Shown here: positions 53,438 to 63,511 of the stretch, one piece after another
How the letters are laid out: the number at the start of each line of letters is the position of its first letter
How positions within the stretch are numbered: the stretch's first letter is position 1
Origin: Streptomyces lydicus
Lineage (GTDB): Bacteria > Actinomycetota > Actinomycetes > Streptomycetales > Streptomycetaceae
Assembly (NCBI RefSeq): GCF_004125265.1
Contig: NZ_RDTE01000003.1
Location: 6,138,001 to 6,202,000 of the forward strand
Direction of reading: 5' to 3'
DNA length: 64,000 bases
Position numbers and translations under genes: made by a program
Notes under the pieces: model-generated
What the model saw: the letters and a program-made list of their open reading frames with translations, nothing else
Told to the model about the DNA's origin: nothing
Databases searched by the model: none

Positions 53438-54343
53438 GTGTCCGTACGTGAATTGGTGGTCCTCGGGACCGCGAGCCAGGTCCCCACGCGGCACCGTAAC
53501 CACAACGGCTATCTGCTGCGCTGGGACGGCCAGGGGCTGCTCTTCGACCCCGGCGAGGGAACGCAGCGGCAGATGCTGCGCGCCGGGGTCGCCGCCCACG
53601 ACCTCCACCGGATCTGCGTCACGCACTTCCACGGCGACCACTCGCTCGGCCTGGCCGGGGTGATCCAGCGGATCAATCTCGACCGGGTGCCGCACCCGGT
53701 CACCGCCCACTACCCGGCGAGCGGCGAGCACTTCTTCGACCGGCTGCGCTATGCCACCGCGTACCGGGAGACGGTCCGGCTGGTCCAGCGGCCGGTGGCC
53801 GTGGACGGTGAGCTGGAGCGCTCGGCGGCGTACGTCCTGGAGGCGCGCAAGCTCTCGCACCCGGTCGAGTCGTACGGCTACCGGCTCATCGAACCGGACG
53901 CGCGCCGGATGCTGCCGGAGCGGCTGGCGGCGCACGGCATCGCCGGACCGGACGTCGGGCGCCTGCGGCGGCTCGGCGAGCTGAACGGCGTCACCCTCGA
54001 CGAGGTGAGCGAGCGGCGCCCCGGCCAGCGCTTCGCGTTCGTCATGGACACCCGGCTGTGCGACGGCGTCCATGCGCTCGCCGAGGGGGCGGACATGCTG
54101 GTGATCGAGTCGACGTTCCTCGACGAGGACGTCCAGCTGGCCACCGACCACGGGCACCTGACCGCCGGGCAGGCGGCGCGGGTCGCGGCGTCGGCGGGGG
54201 TGCGGCACCTCGTGCTGACGCACTTCTCGCAGCGTTACGACGACCCCGCCGAGTTCGAGCGGCAGGCCCGCGCGGCGGGCTTCACGGGCGAGCTGACCAT
54301 CGCCAAGGACCTGATGCGGGTGCCGGTGCCCAAGCGGCGCTGA
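53438..54343 (+). CDS. rnz: Ribonuclease Z
   Basis: 301 aa from GTG 53438. An endonuclease that trims tRNA 3' ends; important here because the tRNA genes in this window do not encode CCA. MBL motifs: LVVLGTASQVPTRHRNHNGYLL, DPGEGTQRQML, THFHGDHSLGL, the exosite region, VMDTRLCDG and LVLTHFSQRY. Length is typical of short bacterial RNase Z. It is co-transcribed with the HIT gene. Confidence 0.95.
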   Translation: MSVRELVVLGTASQVPTRHRNHNGYLLRWDGQGLLFDPGEGTQRQMLRAGVAAHDLHRICVTHFHGDHSLGLAGVIQRINLDRVPHPVTAHYPASGEHFFDRLRYATAYRETVRLVQRPVAVDGELERSAAYVLEARKLSHPVESYGYRLIEPDARRMLPERLAAHGIAGPDVGRLRRLGELNGVTLDEVSERRPGQRFAFVMDTRLCDGVHALAEGADMLVIESTFLDEDVQLATDHGHLTAGQAARVAASAGVRHLVLTHFSQRYDDPAEFERQARAAGFTGELTIAKDLMRVPVPKRR

Positions 54344-54469
54344 ACGCCCGGCGGAGGTCCGTCCGCCGGGCGTGCGCCGTGCCGCGGGGGAGCGTGCGCC
54401 GCGCCCCGCCGGGCGCACCCCGTGTTTCCACGGGCGTGCCCCGCGCCCCCGCCGGGCGTGCGCCCCTGC

Positions 54470-55294
54470 CTACGGCAGGAAGTACATCGGGTTCGGCAGC
54501 TTGAACGTCCGGTCCCCGGCGCCGCCGTTCAGATCGCTGTACTGGTCACCGAAGTTGGCGACGACGTGGTAGCCCAGGGACTCGATGTGCTTGCGGGTGC
54601 CCGACTTGTACTCGACGGTCGTGCAGGTGGCGCCGCAGGGCAGGTAGGCCGGCGGGTGCTCCTTGTTCTTCAGGTAGACGTGCCCGGCGTCCAGCGGCAC
54701 GTCGTAGCCGACCTTCTTGAGGTTGCGCACGCTCCAGTCGCGCTGCGCCTCCTTGCGGCCGGTCAGGAAGAACACCTCGGCGCCCTTGGCGTGCGCCCAG
54801 TTGACGAGCCGGTTCATGCCGAAGACCGGGGCCATGTCGTGGTGGGCCAGGTACGTGTCCTGGCTCTCCTCGGTGTAGTGGAAGCCGACCTGCAGCTCGT
54901 AGTTGTAGGTGAGCAGAGTGGTGTCGTCCATGTCGAGGACGATGGCGGGCTTGGGCTGCTTGCCCTGCTTGCCCGTCCGGCCGTGCTGCGCAAGGGCCTT
55001 GGACAGGTAGCCGCGGGCCTCGGCCTCGATGCCGCGGACCTGGCGGGCGTAGTTGCTGTGCGGGGAGGCGTGGTGCTCGCCGTCCGCCGTCACCGTGTCG
55101 CCGTAGTACGCCTTGATCTTGTCCTGCACCTGCGTGAGGTTGGGGATCTCCTTGTCGGTGCGCGGCACGGAGTGCTCGGCGGTGGCCTGGCCTATGCCGA
55201 AGACCGCGGTGCCGGTGACGAGTGCGGCGACCGTCGCGGCGCCGAGCCGGGCTCTCCGGGTGAGGGCGGGGCGGAAACGGGCGGGGCGGGGCAT
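54470..55294 (-). CDS. Secreted HAD-superfamily acid phosphatase
   Basis: 274 aa from ATG 55294, with AAGGAG 6 nt upstream (the longer start at 55315 would read through this ribosome site). The signal peptide is clear (RARLGAATVAALVTGTAVFGIG, cleaved near ATAEH). The HAD nucleophile motif is VLDMDDTTL, motif II is FFLTGRKEAQ and the acidic motif is NFGDQYSDL. It belongs to the class B / HAD acid phosphatase group, releasing phosphate outside the cell. Monocistronic. Confidence 0.92.
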   Translation of the reverse strand: MPRPARFRPALTRRARLGAATVAALVTGTAVFGIGQATAEHSVPRTDKEIPNLTQVQDKIKAYYGDTVTADGEHHASPHSNYARQVRGIEAEARGYLSKALAQHGRTGKQGKQPKPAIVLDMDDTTLLTYNYELQVGFHYTEESQDTYLAHHDMAPVFGMNRLVNWAHAKGAEVFFLTGRKEAQRDWSVRNLKKVGYDVPLDAGHVYLKNKEHPPAYLPCGATCTTVEYKSGTRKHIESLGYHVVANFGDQYSDLNGGAGDRTFKLPNPMYFLP

Positions 55295-55513
55295 GCGCGG
55301 CTCCTTGGGAGACATCAGTGGACTTCGTAGGTCTAACAGAGCCTCAAGTCGGTCTCTACGCGCGAAGATTCAACCCTTGGCAAAGGCTCATGGGAGATCA
55401 CGGACCCGGCCGTGGTCCTGTGCCCGGTGGCCCGGCACGCGTACGGTGAGGCACGGATCGGTGGCGGTGCGCCACAGTGGTCCCGTACGTGATCTTTGAA
55501 AGGGGCTGTCCCG

Positions 55514-56599
55514 ATGGCACAGGAAGTGCGCGGCGTGATTGCGCCGGGGAAGAACGAACCGGTCCGACTGGAGACCATCCTGGTGCCGGATCCGGGCCCC
55601 GGCGAGGCCGTGGTGAAGATCCGGACGTGCGGGGTGTGCCACACCGATCTGCACTACAAGCAGGGCGGCATCAACGACGACTTCCCGTTCCTGCTCGGGC
55701 ACGAGGCCGCCGGCGTGGTGGAGTCGGTCGGCGCCGGGGTCACCGATGTGGCGCCGGGGGACTTCGTCGTCCTGAACTGGCGGGCGGTGTGCGGCCAGTG
55801 CCGCGCCTGTCTGCGGGGCCGCCCCCAGTACTGCTTCGACACCCACAACGCCCGTCAGAAGATGACGCTGAAGGACGGCACCGAGCTGACCCCGGCGCTG
55901 GGCATCGGCGCCTTCGCCGACAAGACGCTGGTCGCCGCCGGACAGTGCACCAAGGTCGACCCCCGGGTGGCGCCCGAGGCGGCCGGGCTGCTGGGCTGCG
56001 GGGTGATGGCGGGCATCGGCGCCGCGATCAACACCGGTGGCGTCGGGCGGGGCGACTCGGTCGCGGTCATCGGCTGCGGCGGCGTCGGCAATGCGGCCGT
56101 GGTGGGCGCGCGGCTGGCCGGTGCGGTCACGGTCATCGCCGTGGACATCGACGACCGGAAGCTGGAGACCGCGCGCTCCATGGGCGCCACCCACACGGTC
56201 AACTCCCGTACCACCGACCCCGTCGAGGCGATCCGCGAACTGACCGGCGGCTTCGGCGCGGATGTCGTGATCGACGCGGTCGGCCGCCCCGAGACCTACC
56301 GGCAGGCGTTCTACGCCCGCGATCTGGCCGGGACCGTCGTCCTGGTCGGCGTCCCCACCCCGGAGATGACCCTGGAACTTCCCCTCCTGGACGTCTTCGG
56401 CCGCGGCGGCGCGCTCAAGTCCTCCTGGTACGGCGACTGTCTGCCCTCCCGCGACTTCCCGATGCTGGTCGATCTGCATCTGCAGGGCCGGATCGACCTG
56501 GGGGCGTTCGTCACCGAGACCATCGGTATCGAGGACGTGGAGCAGGCCTTCGCGCGGATGGAGTCGGGCGATGTCCTGCGTTCGGTGGTGACGCTCTGA
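55514..56599 (+). CDS. S-(hydroxymethyl)mycothiol dehydrogenase-like zinc alcohol dehydrogenase
   Basis: 361 aa from ATG 55514 (AAAGGGG 8 nt upstream). A class III type zinc MDR enzyme: CGVCHTDLHY, GHEAAGVVESVG, structural zinc Cys cluster (CGQCRACLRGRPQYC), GCGVMAGIGAAINTGGV and the NAD site VIGCGGVGNAA. This is the pattern of mycothiol-dependent formaldehyde dehydrogenase, which oxidises the formaldehyde-mycothiol adduct. It overlaps the following MBL gene (TGATG), a pair seen widely in actinomycetes and fitting a formaldehyde-detoxification unit. Confidence 0.9.
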   Translation: MAQEVRGVIAPGKNEPVRLETILVPDPGPGEAVVKIRTCGVCHTDLHYKQGGINDDFPFLLGHEAAGVVESVGAGVTDVAPGDFVVLNWRAVCGQCRACLRGRPQYCFDTHNARQKMTLKDGTELTPALGIGAFADKTLVAAGQCTKVDPRVAPEAAGLLGCGVMAGIGAAINTGGVGRGDSVAVIGCGGVGNAAVVGARLAGAVTVIAVDIDDRKLETARSMGATHTVNSRTTDPVEAIRELTGGFGADVVIDAVGRPETYRQAFYARDLAGTVVLVGVPTPEMTLELPLLDVFGRGGALKSSWYGDCLPSRDFPMLVDLHLQGRIDLGAFVTETIGIEDVEQAFARMESGDVLRSVVTL

Positions 56600-57228
56600 T
56601 GGCGGCCCGTATCGACCACCTGGTCACCTCCGGAACCTTCTCGCTCGACGGCGGCACCTGGGACGTCGACAACAACGTATGGATCGTCGGCGACGACGAC
56701 GAGGCGATCGTCATCGACGCCTCCCATGACGCCGACGCCATCCTCGAAGCCCTCGGCGGCCGGACGCTGCGGGCGATCGTCTGCACCCACGGGCACGACG
56801 ACCACATCGACGCGGCCCCGGCGCTGGCCTCCCGTACCGGTGCCCGGATCCATCTGCACCCCGCCGACCTGCCGTTGTGGAAGATGACCCACGCGGACAC
56901 CGCGCCGGACGCGGAGCTGGCGGACGGCCAGGTGCTGACCATCGCCGGTACGGACCTGACCGTGCTGCACACCCCGGGCCACGCGCCCGGCGCGGTCTGC
57001 CTCTACGCCCCCGACCTGGGCACCGTCTTCACGGGCGACACCCTTTTCCAGGGCGGCCCCGGCGCCACCGGCCGGTCCTTCTCGGACTTCCCGACGATCG
57101 TGGCGTCGATCAGGGACCGGCTGCTGACCCTGCCGCCCACGACCCAGGTCCGTACCGGACACGGCGACCCGACGACGATCGGGGCGGAGGCCCCGCACCT
57201 GGACGAGTGGATCAAGCGGGGGCACTGA
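56599..57228 (+). CDS. MBL-fold hydrolase coupled to the mycothiol dehydrogenase
   Basis: 209 aa, starting inside the stop of the dehydrogenase gene. Glyoxalase-II-like motifs: NNVWIVGDDDEAIVIDASHD, CTHGHDDHIDA (HxHxDH), HTPGHAPGAV, VFTGDTLFQGGPG and VRTGHGDPTT. Coupling to the dehydrogenase suggests it hydrolyses the formyl-mycothiol product or a related thioester; that is inference from context. Cytoplasmic. Confidence 0.9.
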   Translation: MAARIDHLVTSGTFSLDGGTWDVDNNVWIVGDDDEAIVIDASHDADAILEALGGRTLRAIVCTHGHDDHIDAAPALASRTGARIHLHPADLPLWKMTHADTAPDAELADGQVLTIAGTDLTVLHTPGHAPGAVCLYAPDLGTVFTGDTLFQGGPGATGRSFSDFPTIVASIRDRLLTLPPTTQVRTGHGDPTTIGAEAPHLDEWIKRGH

Positions 57229-57429
57229 GGGGGCGCGGGGGCACTGGGGCCGGGCGGGGGCGCAGGGGCCATTAGGCGGGGCCATTAAGGGGAGGGGCGG
57301 CGGCATCCCGTAAGGGTTGCGGACGCCCCTTGCGGGCCACAACGCGGCGCGGGCGGAGGGTATTCCGGCGGAGCGCGGAGAGCGTTCCGCTCCGGGCCTC
57401 CGCCCCCTCACGCCTCCCTGGCCGCCTCC

Positions 57430-58770
57430 TCACGCCTCCCTGGCCGCCCGTTCCAGGATCCGGGCGGCCACCGCGGGGGAGTCCACCAGCGGATGCAGTG
57501 CCAGCGCCCGCAGCGCGGCGTCCCTGTCCTTGTAGACAGCCGCCTCCACCGTCGCCCGCTCCACCGCCTTGACCTGCAACATCAGCCCCAACTGGTCCTC
57601 GGGCAGCGGCGCGCACGGCAGCGGCCTGGCACCCTGCGCCGTCACCTCGCACACCGTCTCCACGATCGCGTCCGGCGCCAGCTGCGGCACCGTCGTCCCG
57701 TTGCGGACGTTGAGGATCAGCCGGGTCCCGCTGTCGCCCAGGATGGCGTGCATCAACGCCAGCGCCACCCGGTCGTAGCCACCGCCCTCCAGGTCGTGGC
57801 TGTCGCGCTGCCAGCCGCCACTGGCCTCCCTGCTGTGCGCCATATACGTCTCCTCGCGCTCCAGCCGGGTGCGCTCCCACAGCTCGTACGCCCCCTCCGG
57901 GCCACCGGCCGACCCGGCCCGCTCGAAGAAGCCGCCCTGCTGCCGGTCGAGGAATTCACCGCGGGTCTGGGCGGTGTCCCGTACGGAGCCGAGGGTTTCG
58001 CGGCGGAAGTAGTAGTAGTGCAGATACTCGTTGGGCAGCGCGCCCAGGGTCCGCAGCCAGTCGGCGCCGAAGAGCCGGCCCTCCTCGAAGGAGCCCAGCG
58101 CGGCGTCGTCGGCGAGCAGCCCCGGCAGCAGCTCGGTGCCGTCCAGCGTCAACGACCGCAGCCAGCCGAGGTGGTTGAGCCCCACGTAGTCGTAGCCGAC
58201 CCGGCCGGTGACGTCGAAGGCCGCCGGGTCCACACCGGCCGCCCGTGCCGCCCGGCGCACCAGCCCCACCGGCGAATCGCAGATCCCGATGACACGGTCG
58301 CCCAGCACCTGGGACATCGCCTCGGTGACCGTGCCCGCCGGGTTGGTGAAGTTGATGACCCACGCCGCCGGGGCGAGGGCCGCGATCCGCTCGGCGATGT
58401 GCAGGGCCACCGGGACCGTCCGCAGGCCGTAGAGGACCCCGCCGGCGCCGACCGTCTCCTGGCCGAGCACCCCCTCGGACAGCGGGATCCGCTCGTCGCG
58501 GATCCGCCCCGCCGTGCCGCCCACCCGGATCGCCGAGAAGACGAAGCCGGCCCCGGCCAGCGCGTCGTCCAGCCGGTTCTCGACCCGTACGGGCACCGGC
58601 GCCGGATGCCCCCGCGCCAGCCGCGCCAGCACCTCGGCGATCACCGCCACCCGGCGCGTATCGGTGTCGTGCAGCACCACCTCGGAGACGGCGTGCGCCG
58701 GGTCGTCCAGCAGCGCGCGGTAGACCAGCGGCACCCGGAAGCCGCCCCCGCCCAGAATCGTCAGCCTCAT
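57430..58770 (-). CDS. Family 4 glycosidase (6-phospho-beta-glucosidase-like)
   Basis: 446 aa from ATG 58770. GH4 enzymes use NAD+ and a divalent metal. Marks: LTILGGGGFRVPLVYRAL (NAD site), FVFSAIRVGGTAGRIRDERIPL, GQETVGAGGVLYGLRTVPV, WVINFTNPAGTVTEAM, GICDSPVGL (metal Cys) and GLNHLGWL. Length is typical. It is divergent from a PfkB kinase gene 66 bp away, which suggests joint use of a phosphorylated sugar. No PTS or ABC sugar transporter is adjacent. Confidence 0.93.
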   Translation of the reverse strand: MRLTILGGGGFRVPLVYRALLDDPAHAVSEVVLHDTDTRRVAVIAEVLARLARGHPAPVPVRVENRLDDALAGAGFVFSAIRVGGTAGRIRDERIPLSEGVLGQETVGAGGVLYGLRTVPVALHIAERIAALAPAAWVINFTNPAGTVTEAMSQVLGDRVIGICDSPVGLVRRAARAAGVDPAAFDVTGRVGYDYVGLNHLGWLRSLTLDGTELLPGLLADDAALGSFEEGRLFGADWLRTLGALPNEYLHYYYFRRETLGSVRDTAQTRGEFLDRQQGGFFERAGSAGGPEGAYELWERTRLEREETYMAHSREASGGWQRDSHDLEGGGYDRVALALMHAILGDSGTRLILNVRNGTTVPQLAPDAIVETVCEVTAQGARPLPCAPLPEDQLGLMLQVKAVERATVEAAVYKDRDAALRALALHPLVDSPAVAARILERAAREA

Positions 58771-58777
58771 GGGGCGG

Positions 58778-58783
58778 AACGTA
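58778..58783 (-). promoter_or_regulatory. -10 box close to the GH4 gene start
   Basis: On the minus strand TACGTT is followed after 7 nt by ATG 58770 with no ribosome site. The whole divergent promoter region to the kinase gene is only 66 bp. Confidence 0.4.
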
Positions 58784-58836
58784 CCGCAGCATCAGGCACA
58801 CTGGCGGCACGTGCCGATACGAGAGGAGCGAGCACG

Positions 58837-59991
58837 GTGAGCAGCCGACGCGATGACCATTTGCCCGCGGGACCGGCCGCAGTGCCACCGGCCCTCGATC
58901 CGCTCGCCGCGGTGCGCGCCGACGGCGATCCGTACACCGACGTCTATCTCACCGGCACCGTCTTCCTGGACATCATCTTCACCGGCCTGGACAGCGCCCC
59001 CGTCCGCGGCACCGAATCGTGGGCCCGCGGCATGGGCTCCAGCCCCGGCGGCGTCGCCAACATGGCCACCGCACTGGCCCGGCTCGGCCTGCGCACCTCC
59101 CTGGCCGCCGCGTTCGGCGACGACCACTACGGCGAGTACTGCTGGGAAGCGCTCGAACAGGGCGAGGGCATCGACCTGGCGCTGTCCCGCACCGTCCCCG
59201 GCTGGCACTCCCCGGTGACCGTCTCCATGGCGTACGAGGGCGAGCGCACGATGGTCTCGCACGGTCACGAGGCGCCGCCGCCCGACTTCGCCTTCGACGG
59301 CAAGCACGCCCCGGGCTGCCCGCCGCCGTCCCGCGCCTGCGTCGCCTCGCTGGTGCCGGGCCGCCGGGAGGGCTGGCTGGGCTGCGCGGCCGGCCGCGGC
59401 AGCCGCATCTTCGCGGACGTGGGCTGGGACGACACCGGCCGCTGGGACCCGGCCGACCTCGCCGACCTCGAACACTGCGAGGCGTTCCTGCCCAACGCGG
59501 AGGAGGCGATGCGCTACACCCGCACCAACTGCCCGCGCGACGCCGCCCACAAGCTCGCCGACCTGGTGCCGCTGGCGGTGGTCACGCTGGGTGCCGAGGG
59601 CGCCTACGCGGTGGACGGGCGGACCGGTGAGAGCGCCGAGGTGCCCGCCATCTCGGTGGAGGCGCTGGACCCCACGGGCGCCGGCGATGTCTTCGTCGCC
59701 GGCTTCGTCACCGGCACCCTCGCCGACTGGCCGCTCGCCGACCGGCTCTCCTTCGCGGGGCTGAGCGCCGCGCTGTCCGTCCAGGAGTTCGGCGGCTCGC
59801 TGTCCGCACCGGGGTGGGCCGAGATCGCCGGCTGGTGGCAGCAGGTGCGCGCTTACGAGGCGGGTGCGCCGGGCGCGCCGGGCGCGCTGCGCCGCCAGTA
59901 CACCTTCCTCGACGAGGTGCTGCCCGCGGCCTACCGGCCCGCCCCGCTGGCCCGCGCCGTCCCCACGATCGGCTTCCGCCGCCCGGCCTGA
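58837..59991 (+). CDS. PfkB family carbohydrate kinase
   Basis: 384 aa from GTG 58837 (GAGAGGAG 8 nt upstream). Ribokinase fold: GSSPGGVANMATALARLGLRT (substrate loop), FAFDGKHAPG, VTLGAEGAYAVDG, and DPTGAGDVFVAGFVTG with the catalytic Asp and anion hole. It is about 60 residues longer than usual, with an insertion near residues 150-190 (PPPSRACVASLVPGRREGWL). Its sugar substrate is not predictable; divergence from the GH4 gene suggests a shared sugar pathway. Confidence 0.92.
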   Translation: MSSRRDDHLPAGPAAVPPALDPLAAVRADGDPYTDVYLTGTVFLDIIFTGLDSAPVRGTESWARGMGSSPGGVANMATALARLGLRTSLAAAFGDDHYGEYCWEALEQGEGIDLALSRTVPGWHSPVTVSMAYEGERTMVSHGHEAPPPDFAFDGKHAPGCPPPSRACVASLVPGRREGWLGCAAGRGSRIFADVGWDDTGRWDPADLADLEHCEAFLPNAEEAMRYTRTNCPRDAAHKLADLVPLAVVTLGAEGAYAVDGRTGESAEVPAISVEALDPTGAGDVFVAGFVTGTLADWPLADRLSFAGLSAALSVQEFGGSLSAPGWAEIAGWWQQVRAYEAGAPGAPGALRRQYTFLDEVLPAAYRPAPLARAVPTIGFRRPA

Positions 59992-60162
59992 GCGGCCCCC
60001 GTGCCGGACGCCGGACTCCCACCGGCCGCCCAGCAGCGGAGAGGCCGCCCCGGCAGAGCAGGCGCAGCCTCCCCCGGCAGCCTCCCGGCCACCCCCTCCC
60101 CGGCAGGAAAAGGCCTCGGGCTTGTCAGTGCCCCGTCGTACTCTTGTATCCCAAGGAGTCGA

Positions 60163-60213
60163 GTGCAGGTCATTGCAGGCAGGCACCTCTTACGAGCAAA
60201 GGATGGGGGTTGA
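60163..60213 (+). CDS. Short leader ORF before phoH containing a TTA codon
   Basis: 16 aa from GTG 60163 (MQVIAGRHLLRAKDGG), with AAGGAG at 60153-60158, 4 nt before. Codon 10 is TTA (60190-60192). Its TGA overlaps an in-frame TTG for phoH (TTGA, 60210-60213). It looks like a translationally coupled leader, possibly sensing bldA tRNA. Whether it is translated is unproven. Confidence 0.4.
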   Translation: MQVIAGRHLLRAKDGG

Positions 60214-60233
60214 GCAGGCCACCGAGCCGCCCC

Positions 60234-61238
<1,005 letters not shown>

Positions 61239-61304
61239 GTGCGGGCCGGCCGGGACCACCGGCCGGCCCGTGCCCGGCACACAGAAGTGAGAACCAACTC
61301 CCCC

Positions 61305-61802
61305 ATGTCCATCGACGTCAACAACGAGTCCGGCACGGCCGTCGACGAGCAGGCCATCCTGGATGTCGCCCGCTACGCCGTCGCCCGGATGCGTATCCAC
61401 CCGCTCTCCGAGCTGTCCGTGATCGTCGTGGACGCCGAGGCCATGGAACAGCTCCATCTCCAGTGGATGGACCTGCCGGGCCCGACCGATGTGATGTCCT
61501 TCCCGATGGACGAGCTGCGTCCGCCGGCGAAGGACGACGAGGAGCCCCCGCAGGGGCTGCTCGGCGACATCGTGCTGTGCCCCGAGGTCGCCAAGAAGCA
61601 GGGCGAGGAGGCCCCGACCGGGCACAGCATGGACGAAGAGCTCCAGCTGCTCACCGTCCACGGCGTGCTCCACCTCCTCGGCTACGACCACGAAGAGCCG
61701 GACGAGAAGGCCGAGATGTTCGGCCTGCAGGCGGCGATCATCGACGGCTGGCGGACCGAGCAGGGCCTGACCGGCCCCTCGCCGGCCCCCACCGTGACCT
61801 GA
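61305..61802 (+). CDS. ybeY: Endoribonuclease YbeY
   Basis: 165 aa from ATG 61305. A zinc-dependent single-strand endonuclease in 16S 3' maturation and ribosome quality control. The metal site HGVLHLLGYDH is intact. LSVIVVDAEAMEQLHLQWMDLPGPTDVMSFPMDE and GDIVLCPEVA are conserved. It sits between phoH and a CorC-like gene, the standard order, with 66 bp to phoH and 12 bp to the next gene. Confidence 0.96.
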   Translation: MSIDVNNESGTAVDEQAILDVARYAVARMRIHPLSELSVIVVDAEAMEQLHLQWMDLPGPTDVMSFPMDELRPPAKDDEEPPQGLLGDIVLCPEVAKKQGEEAPTGHSMDEELQLLTVHGVLHLLGYDHEEPDEKAEMFGLQAAIIDGWRTEQGLTGPSPAPTVT

Positions 61803-61814
61803 CGGGACGCCGTG

Positions 61815-63158
61815 ATGACCACCCAGCTGATCGCGGTCGCGGTCCTGCTCGTCGTGATCGCCTGGCTCGCCGCCTGCGCGGAGGCCGGTCTGGCCCGGAC
61901 GACCAGCTTCCGGGCCGAGGAAGCCGTCCGCTCAGGGCGACGCGGCAGCGCCAAGCTCGCCGCGGTCGCCGCCGACCCCACCCGCTACCTCAATGTCGCC
62001 CTGCTGGTGCGGGTCGGCTGCGAGATGGCCGCCGGTGTCCTGGTCACCTACGCCTGCCTGCGCTCCTTCGACAAGACGTGGCAGGCGCTGACCGTCGCCA
62101 TCGCCGTGATGGTGCTGGTCTCCTATGTCGCCGTCGGCGTCTCGCCGCGGACCATCGGCCGCCAGCATCCGCTGAACACCGCGACCGCCGCCGCCTATGT
62201 GCTGCTGCCGCTGGCCCGCATCATGGGCCCCGTCCCGCAGCTGCTGATCCTCCTCGGCAACGCCCTCACCCCGGGCAAGGGCTTCCGCAAGGGCCCGTTC
62301 GCCTCCGAGGCCGAGCTGCGCTCGCTGGTCGACCTCGCGGAGAAGGAGTCGCTGATCGAGGACGAGGAGCGCCGGATGGTGCACTCCGTCTTCCAGCTCG
62401 GTGACACCCTCGTCCGTGAGGTGATGGTGCCGCGCACGGACCTGGTCGCCGTCGAGCGCTTCAAGACCATCCGCCAGGCGCTCACCCTGGCCCTGCGGTC
62501 CGGTTTCTCACGCATCCCGGTGACCGGCGAGAACGAGGACGATGTCGTCGGCGTGGTCTACCTCAAGGACCTCGCTCGCAAGGTCCACATCAGCCGCGAC
62601 GCCGAGAACGAGCTGGTCTCCACCGCCATGCGCCCCGCCGTCTTCGTCCCCGACACCAAGAATGCCGGTGATCTGCTGCGCGAAATGCAGCAGGACCGCA
62701 ATCATGTCGCGGTGGTCATCGACGAATACGGCGGCACCGCCGGCATTGTCACCATCGAGGACATCCTGGAAGAGATCGTCGGCGAGATCACCGACGAATA
62801 CGACCGGGAACTGCCGCCCGTCGAAGATCTCGGCGACGGCCGCTATCGCGTCACCGCCCGGCTGGACATCGGCGACCTCGGCGAGCTGTACGGGCTGGCC
62901 GAGCTGGACGACGAGGACGTCGAAACGGTCGGCGGACTGCTCGCCAAGCTCCTCGGCCGGGTGCCCATCGCCGGCGCCACCGCCGAGGTCGACCTCTCCG
63001 AGGACGCGTCCGACCCGGGCCTGAAGGCGCTCCGGCTGACCGCGGAGTCCCCTGGCGGCCGCCGCAACAAGATCATCACGGTGGTCTGCGAGCCGGTGCG
63101 CAGCGAGAGTGCGAGCGCGTCCGAGGAGCCCTGGGCGGGCGGCCGCTCGGCCGGCTGA
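61815..63158 (+). CDS. HlyC/CorC family transporter-like protein (CNNM type)
   Basis: 447 aa from ATG 61815 (GTG 61812 adjacent). The N-terminal DUF21 membrane domain has about four helices (LIAVAVLLVVIAWLAACAEAG onward). A CBS pair follows (REVMVPRTDLVAV, HVAVVIDEYGGTAGIVTIEDILEEIVGEI), then a C-terminal CorC_HlyC domain. Members are linked to Mg2+ efflux and stress. It follows ybeY as in most actinomycetes, probably in one operon. Confidence 0.93.
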   Translation: MTTQLIAVAVLLVVIAWLAACAEAGLARTTSFRAEEAVRSGRRGSAKLAAVAADPTRYLNVALLVRVGCEMAAGVLVTYACLRSFDKTWQALTVAIAVMVLVSYVAVGVSPRTIGRQHPLNTATAAAYVLLPLARIMGPVPQLLILLGNALTPGKGFRKGPFASEAELRSLVDLAEKESLIEDEERRMVHSVFQLGDTLVREVMVPRTDLVAVERFKTIRQALTLALRSGFSRIPVTGENEDDVVGVVYLKDLARKVHISRDAENELVSTAMRPAVFVPDTKNAGDLLREMQQDRNHVAVVIDEYGGTAGIVTIEDILEEIVGEITDEYDRELPPVEDLGDGRYRVTARLDIGDLGELYGLAELDDEDVETVGGLLAKLLGRVPIAGATAEVDLSEDASDPGLKALRLTAESPGGRRNKIITVVCEPVRSESASASEEPWAGGRSAG

Positions 63159-63498
63159 ACGGATAAGGAATTCACCGCGTAATTCTTTGTGGTGGCGGGA
63201 ATGACCTTCGCCACCGAACTCCACAAGGTTACTTATCTCCAGTGCACCGGAAATGTTCTTGAAATCATTTCCGGTGGGGCTGGATTATGCCGTGTGCCGC
63301 ATGGAAAGATCTTCTGGCGGTCGCCGGTAGGGCGGCCGCCGTGCGTGAGAGAAATCGTCACAGAGATCTTCCCGCGCAGGCTGCCCCGGAGCGGGGGACC
63401 GGGGCAGCCACCCTTCTCGTCCGCCGCGGCGCCGCGCACACCTCGTCCGCGGCGCCGGACCGGCCGCCCCCTTTCCCGCCGCCGTCCGCGGCCCCGCA
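63159..63498. other. Structured low-G+C intergenic region
   Basis: The first ~140 bp are only about 50% G+C. They hold GGTGGCG/CGCCACC (63191-63197 with 63209-63215), TTGTG/CACAA around it, and a perfect 10-bp stem CACCGGAAAT/ATTTCCGGTG (63245-63254 with 63267-63276). Two AGATCTTC repeats follow (about 63305 and 63365). It could be an RNA element. A 108-codon frame crosses it but has poor codon bias. Confidence 0.45.
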
Positions 63499-63504
63499 TA
63501 TGCT
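63499..63504 (+). promoter_or_regulatory. -10 box close to the cytidine-deaminase-like gene
   Basis: TATGCT lies 7 nt before ATG 63512 with no ribosome site between, fitting a leaderless transcript. Confidence 0.5.
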
Positions 63505-63511
63505 CGCCCGT

